In this document: piece after piece, positions 61,336-64,000 of the stretch
Layout of the letters: every line of letters starts with the position of its first letter
Numbering within the stretch: the first letter of the stretch is position 1
DNA from: Mycobacterium sp. IS-1496
Lineage (GTDB): Bacteria; Actinomycetota; Actinomycetes; Mycobacteriales; Mycobacteriaceae
Assembly (NCBI RefSeq): GCF_001499995.1
Contig: NZ_LQIU01000005.1
Location: 50,692-114,691, forward strand
Direction: 5' to 3'
Length of the DNA: 64,000 bases
Notes under the pieces: model-generated
Databases searched by the model: none
What the model was told of the DNA's origin: nothing
The model's input: the letters and a program-made list of their open reading frames with translations, nothing else
Program-made: the position numbers and the translations under genes

Positions 61336-63498
61336 GTGCGCAAATCCGCCCTGGCGATCACCGACGACCACATCGCGCTCGCCGAATCGGCGCTCGGCCG
61401 GCTGGACCGGTCCGGGTCACGGGCAGCCGCCCGGGCCACCCTCGAGAAGAGGCCGGCGCACCCCGACGATCTGTGGCGCGCGGCCGCTGACCTGGGGTGG
61501 ACCGGTCTGGCGGTGGCTGAACAGTACGGCGGAGCCGGCTTCGGACTCGCCGAACTGGCGATCGTGCTGGAGGCACAGGGCCGCGAACTCACCCCGGGCC
61601 CGTTCCTGCCGTCCGTCGCGGCCTCGGTGGTGCTCGACCGGTGCGCCGGCGACGAGGTGCGGGCCGATCTGCTGCAAGCGCTGACGAACGGCGACGCGGT
61701 CGCCGCCCTGGGTCTGACCGGCACCTTCACCATCGGTCCGGACGGATCGGTGGCCGGGGAGGCGCCCACGGTGCTCGGGGCGCCCGACGCCGACCTGCTG
61801 GTCCTGGTCGCCGGGGACGACGTGGTGGTGCTCGACGCGGCGGACGTCACCGTCACCGCCCTCGACGGGATCGACACCACCCGCTCCATCGGCGCCGTCA
61901 CCGTCCGTGATGTGCGGATATCGCCCGCCCGGGTGTTGACCGGGGCTGCCCGCCACGCGCGGACGGTGTTCCGCATCCTCGGCGCGGCCGAGGCGGCCGG
62001 GGTGGGGTGGGCGTGCCTGGACATGGCCGTCGAGTACGCGAAGGTGCGCGAGCAGTTCGGCCGCACCATCGGCACCTTCCAGGCCGTCAAGCACCACGCG
62101 GCGAACATGCTCGTCGACGCGGAACAGACCACCGCGGCCGTGTGGGACGCCGCGCGGGCCGACGACCTCGACAGCGCATGGTTTCCCGCCGCGGTCGCCG
62201 CATCGCACGCCATCCGCGCGTCGGTGTTCCTCGCGCAGAACAACATTCAGCTCCACGGGGGTATCGGCTTCACGTGGGAGCACGACGCCCACCTGTACCT
62301 GCGGCGGGCACGCTCGCTCGCCGCGCTGCTCGGCGAGGGATCCGATCCACTGGCCGACATCGTGAACGCCCAACGCGACGGCCGGGCCCGCGGCGCCTCG
62401 TTCACGCTGCCCGCCGAGGCCGAGGAGTACCGGGCGGCGGCGCGTGAGGCGGCGGCGGAGTGGCGTGCGTTGCCCGACGACCGCAGGCGCGACTTCCTGG
62501 TCGACTCCGGGTATCTGGTGCCGCACTGGCCGAAACCGTGGGGGCGGGCGGCCGGGCCACTCGAACAACTGGTCATCGAGGAGGAGTTCCGCGACGTCGA
62601 CATCCCGGATATGGGGATCACCGGGTGGGTCACGCTGACCATCGCCCAGGCCGGCACCGACGACCAGCGACAACGCTGGGTCGAACCGGTGCTGCGCGGC
62701 GAGGTGATGTGGTGTCAGCTGTTCTCCGAACCCGGCGCCGGATCCGACGCCGCTGCGGTGCGCACGGCCGCCAAGCGGGTCGAGGGCGGCTGGCGGGTCA
62801 CCGGCCAGAAGGTGTGGACCAGCCTGGCGCACCTGTGCCAGTGGGGGCTGGCGACGGTGCGCACCGATCCGGAGGCGCCCAAACACGCCGGCGTGACGAT
62901 GATGGCGATCGACATGTCCGCCGACGGGGTGACGGTCAATCCGCTGCGCGGGCTCACCGGTGACGCGCACTTCAACGAGGTGTTCTTCGACGACGTGTTC
63001 GTGCCGGACGCCGACGTGGTCGGCGACGTCAACCGCGGGTGGCTGGTGGCCCGCGCGACGCTGGGCAACGAACGGATCTCCATCGGGGGCGGCTCCGGGG
63101 CGCCGACCGGCTTCTCGGCCGACGACCTGGTGGCACTGCTCGACGCCGCACCCGCCGACGTCGCCGCCGCTCATGTACGTCGCGCCGGTGCGGTGATCGC
63201 CGAGGCGCACACGTTGCGGCTGCTCAACCTGCGTCGCGCCCTCCGGGCCATCGCCGGTGCCGAACCCGGCCCGGAGGGCAACGTCACCAAGCTTCTGGTC
63301 GCCGAACAGTGCCAGCGGCAGACCGAACTCGGCATGGATCTGGCGGGCGCCGCCGCCGTGGTCGGCCAGACCCCGCTGCTGACCCGCGCCTACCTGGGCA
63401 ACCGCGCGATGACGGTCGCGGGCGGCACCTCGGAGATCACCCGCAACACGATCGCCGAGCGGATCCTCGGCCTGCCGCGCGATCCGCTGCTGCGCTGA
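61336..63498 (+). CDS. Fused double-domain acyl-CoA dehydrogenase (FadE6/FadE34-like)
   Basis: This 720-residue flavoprotein consists of two acyl-CoA dehydrogenase domains in one chain. Domain 1 (about 1-345) looks like the short beta-type subunit, ending QLHGGIGFTWEHDAHLYLRRAR. Domain 2 (about 360-720) looks like the alpha type, with SEPGAGSDAAAVRTAA, GQKVWTSLAHL and the end AGGTSEITRNTIAERILGL. It thus equals in one protein what genes 48937-51133 encode as two. Sizes of FadE6 (731) and FadE34 (711) fit. The GTG at 61336 has AGAGGA about 7 bases upstream. No KstR site was seen before it. The substrate is unknown. Confidence 0.9.
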   Translation: MRKSALAITDDHIALAESALGRLDRSGSRAAARATLEKRPAHPDDLWRAAADLGWTGLAVAEQYGGAGFGLAELAIVLEAQGRELTPGPFLPSVAASVVLDRCAGDEVRADLLQALTNGDAVAALGLTGTFTIGPDGSVAGEAPTVLGAPDADLLVLVAGDDVVVLDAADVTVTALDGIDTTRSIGAVTVRDVRISPARVLTGAARHARTVFRILGAAEAAGVGWACLDMAVEYAKVREQFGRTIGTFQAVKHHAANMLVDAEQTTAAVWDAARADDLDSAWFPAAVAASHAIRASVFLAQNNIQLHGGIGFTWEHDAHLYLRRARSLAALLGEGSDPLADIVNAQRDGRARGASFTLPAEAEEYRAAAREAAAEWRALPDDRRRDFLVDSGYLVPHWPKPWGRAAGPLEQLVIEEEFRDVDIPDMGITGWVTLTIAQAGTDDQRQRWVEPVLRGEVMWCQLFSEPGAGSDAAAVRTAAKRVEGGWRVTGQKVWTSLAHLCQWGLATVRTDPEAPKHAGVTMMAIDMSADGVTVNPLRGLTGDAHFNEVFFDDVFVPDADVVGDVNRGWLVARATLGNERISIGGGSGAPTGFSADDLVALLDAAPADVAAAHVRRAGAVIAEAHTLRLLNLRRALRAIAGAEPGPEGNVTKLLVAEQCQRQTELGMDLAGAAAVVGQTPLLTRAYLGNRAMTVAGGTSEITRNTIAERILGLPRDPLLR

Positions 63499-63629
63499 CC
63501 CGGCGATCGGTTCCTGCCAGCCGTCGGTCAATCACTGCCAACGGGATGGATGGCGCTGACCTGCAGGTTGATGCAGTCAGACCGGCCAGGAAATCCCTCC
63601 AGACCGAACGGACACGAAGAGGCAAGAAC

Positions 63630-63878
63630 ATGAACAAGTTCGGATTCGCCACCATCATCGCCGGCGGACTGGCCACCGGATTCCTGGCCTTCGCCGCCCC
63701 CGCCCAGGCCGCCCCCTCCGGACCCGGCAACGCCGCCGACACCATCAGCTCCCTCGACGACCGCGGCTACCAGGTCCGCGTCACCCAGCAGGGCATGAAC
63801 AAGCCGCTCGACCAGTCCAGCATCGTCTCGGTCCGCTACGACAACGACGACCGCATCGTCCACGTCACCACCCGCTGA
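63630..63878 (+). CDS. Small secreted protein, PASTA-like motif
   Basis: This 82-residue exported protein has a signal peptide with cleavage after AQA (about residue 27). The mature part (DTISSLDDRGYQVRVTQQG) has a strand-helix-strand pattern similar to a PASTA-type half unit, with no Cys. The ATG at 63630 follows AAGAGG by 7 bases. It lies between the fused FadE gene and the edge transposase. Function is unknown. Confidence 0.8.
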   Translation: MNKFGFATIIAGGLATGFLAFAAPAQAAPSGPGNAADTISSLDDRGYQVRVTQQGMNKPLDQSSIVSVRYDNDDRIVHVTTR

Positions 63879-63932
63879 CCTGTCGACCACACCGTTGAGA
63901 CTGCGGTGAGATCGTGTTCTCAGCCGGCGGTT
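63879..63932. other. Short intergenic segment between secreted protein gene and IS end
   Basis: These 54 bases contain no gene. They probably include one terminal inverted repeat of the insertion sequence, but the end cannot be defined without the other side. Confidence 0.4.
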
Positions 63933-64000
63933 TCAAGCGGTCGATGCAACAGCTGGTGGGTTGGACAGTAGTTGGTTGAGGGCTTCGGCCGGTGTTTTCC
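63933..64000 (-). mobile_element. IS30-family transposase, C-terminal end (cut by window)
   Basis: On the minus strand the last 22 codons read KTPAEALNQLLSNPPAVAST then Ala and TGA at 63933. This matches the well-known IS30-family transposase C-terminus (GWKTPAEAL and so on), as I recall it. The two bases before AAA are compatible with Trp. The rest of the element lies beyond 64000. It marks a possible insertion boundary. Confidence 0.8.

Noticed and set aside
61417..63531. 704-residue minus-strand frame opposite the fused FadE
   Set aside because: Shadow frame. The plus strand encodes two intact dehydrogenase domains.
1..64000. tRNA, rRNA, riboswitch or origin signals
   Set aside because: None recognised on either strand by eye; a dedicated covariance-model search could still find a small RNA.

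Overview
This window is chromosomal DNA of a mycobacterium, most likely a fast-growing Mycolicibacterium. It is GC-rich throughout, GTG and TTG starts are common, and it carries mycobacterial families: MmpL, PapA, FadD and FadE, AftD, LpqI, WS/DGAT and DUF3068. From about 19.8 kb onward the gene order follows, with insertions and inversions, the M. tuberculosis segment Rv0244c to Rv0220. No rRNA, tRNA, CRISPR array or prophage was recognised. The 3' end of an IS30-type transposase lies at the right edge.

Layout. (1) 1-15.3 kb: a glycolipid locus with a truncated MmpL10-type transporter, a PapA3-type acyltransferase and, divergently, a 3674-residue bimodular polyketide synthase. Together they match the trehalose polyphleate (TPP) locus of non-tuberculous mycobacteria. 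(2) 15.4-19.6 kb: a large signalling protein fusing a Ser/Thr kinase, an adenylyl cyclase, an AAA-type ATPase and a helical repeat region. (3) 19.8-25.7 kb: the fatty-acid block fadE5, fadA2, fabG4 and htdX, with shared inverted repeats in its two control regions. (4) 25.8-31.2 kb: a secreted Cys-rich protein, an O-methyltransferase, a TetR regulator, an amidohydrolase, the lipoprotein LpqI, a stress protein and a small DUF2613 protein. (5) 31.3-46.4 kb: cell-envelope genes. These are aftD, an MFS exporter, an acyl-CoA ligase, an acyltransferase-3, DUF3068 and polytopic membrane proteins, a glycosyltransferase, a methyltransferase and an aldehyde dehydrogenase with a KstR-like site. (6) 46.6-56.2 kb: accessory genes, including a possible 43-residue ORF, TetR and AraC-like regulators, a two-gene acyl-CoA dehydrogenase, an arylamine N-acetyltransferase, echA1 and a secreted pentapeptide-repeat protein without a PPE domain. 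(7) 56.3-63.9 kb: lipid genes, namely an acyltransferase under a consensus KstR operator, two LipC-type hydrolases flanking a WS/DGAT enzyme, a fused double-domain FadE and a small secreted protein.

How the genes fit together. The left part would build, acylate and export a trehalose-based outer-membrane glycolipid. The centre degrades or remodels fatty acids and completes arabinogalactan and lipoarabinomannan. The right part handles sterol or fatty-acid catabolism and neutral-lipid storage. KstR-like operators mark two of the catabolic units. Many genes have a -10 hexamer 6-8 bases before the start codon, which indicates leaderless transcripts.

The most interesting points are the module logic of the PKS (no dehydratase in module 1), the kinase-cyclase-ATPase fusion beside it, the shared 14-bp operator-like motif at fadE5 and fadA2/fabG4, and the absence of a glycopeptidolipid cluster between fadE5 and fadA2.
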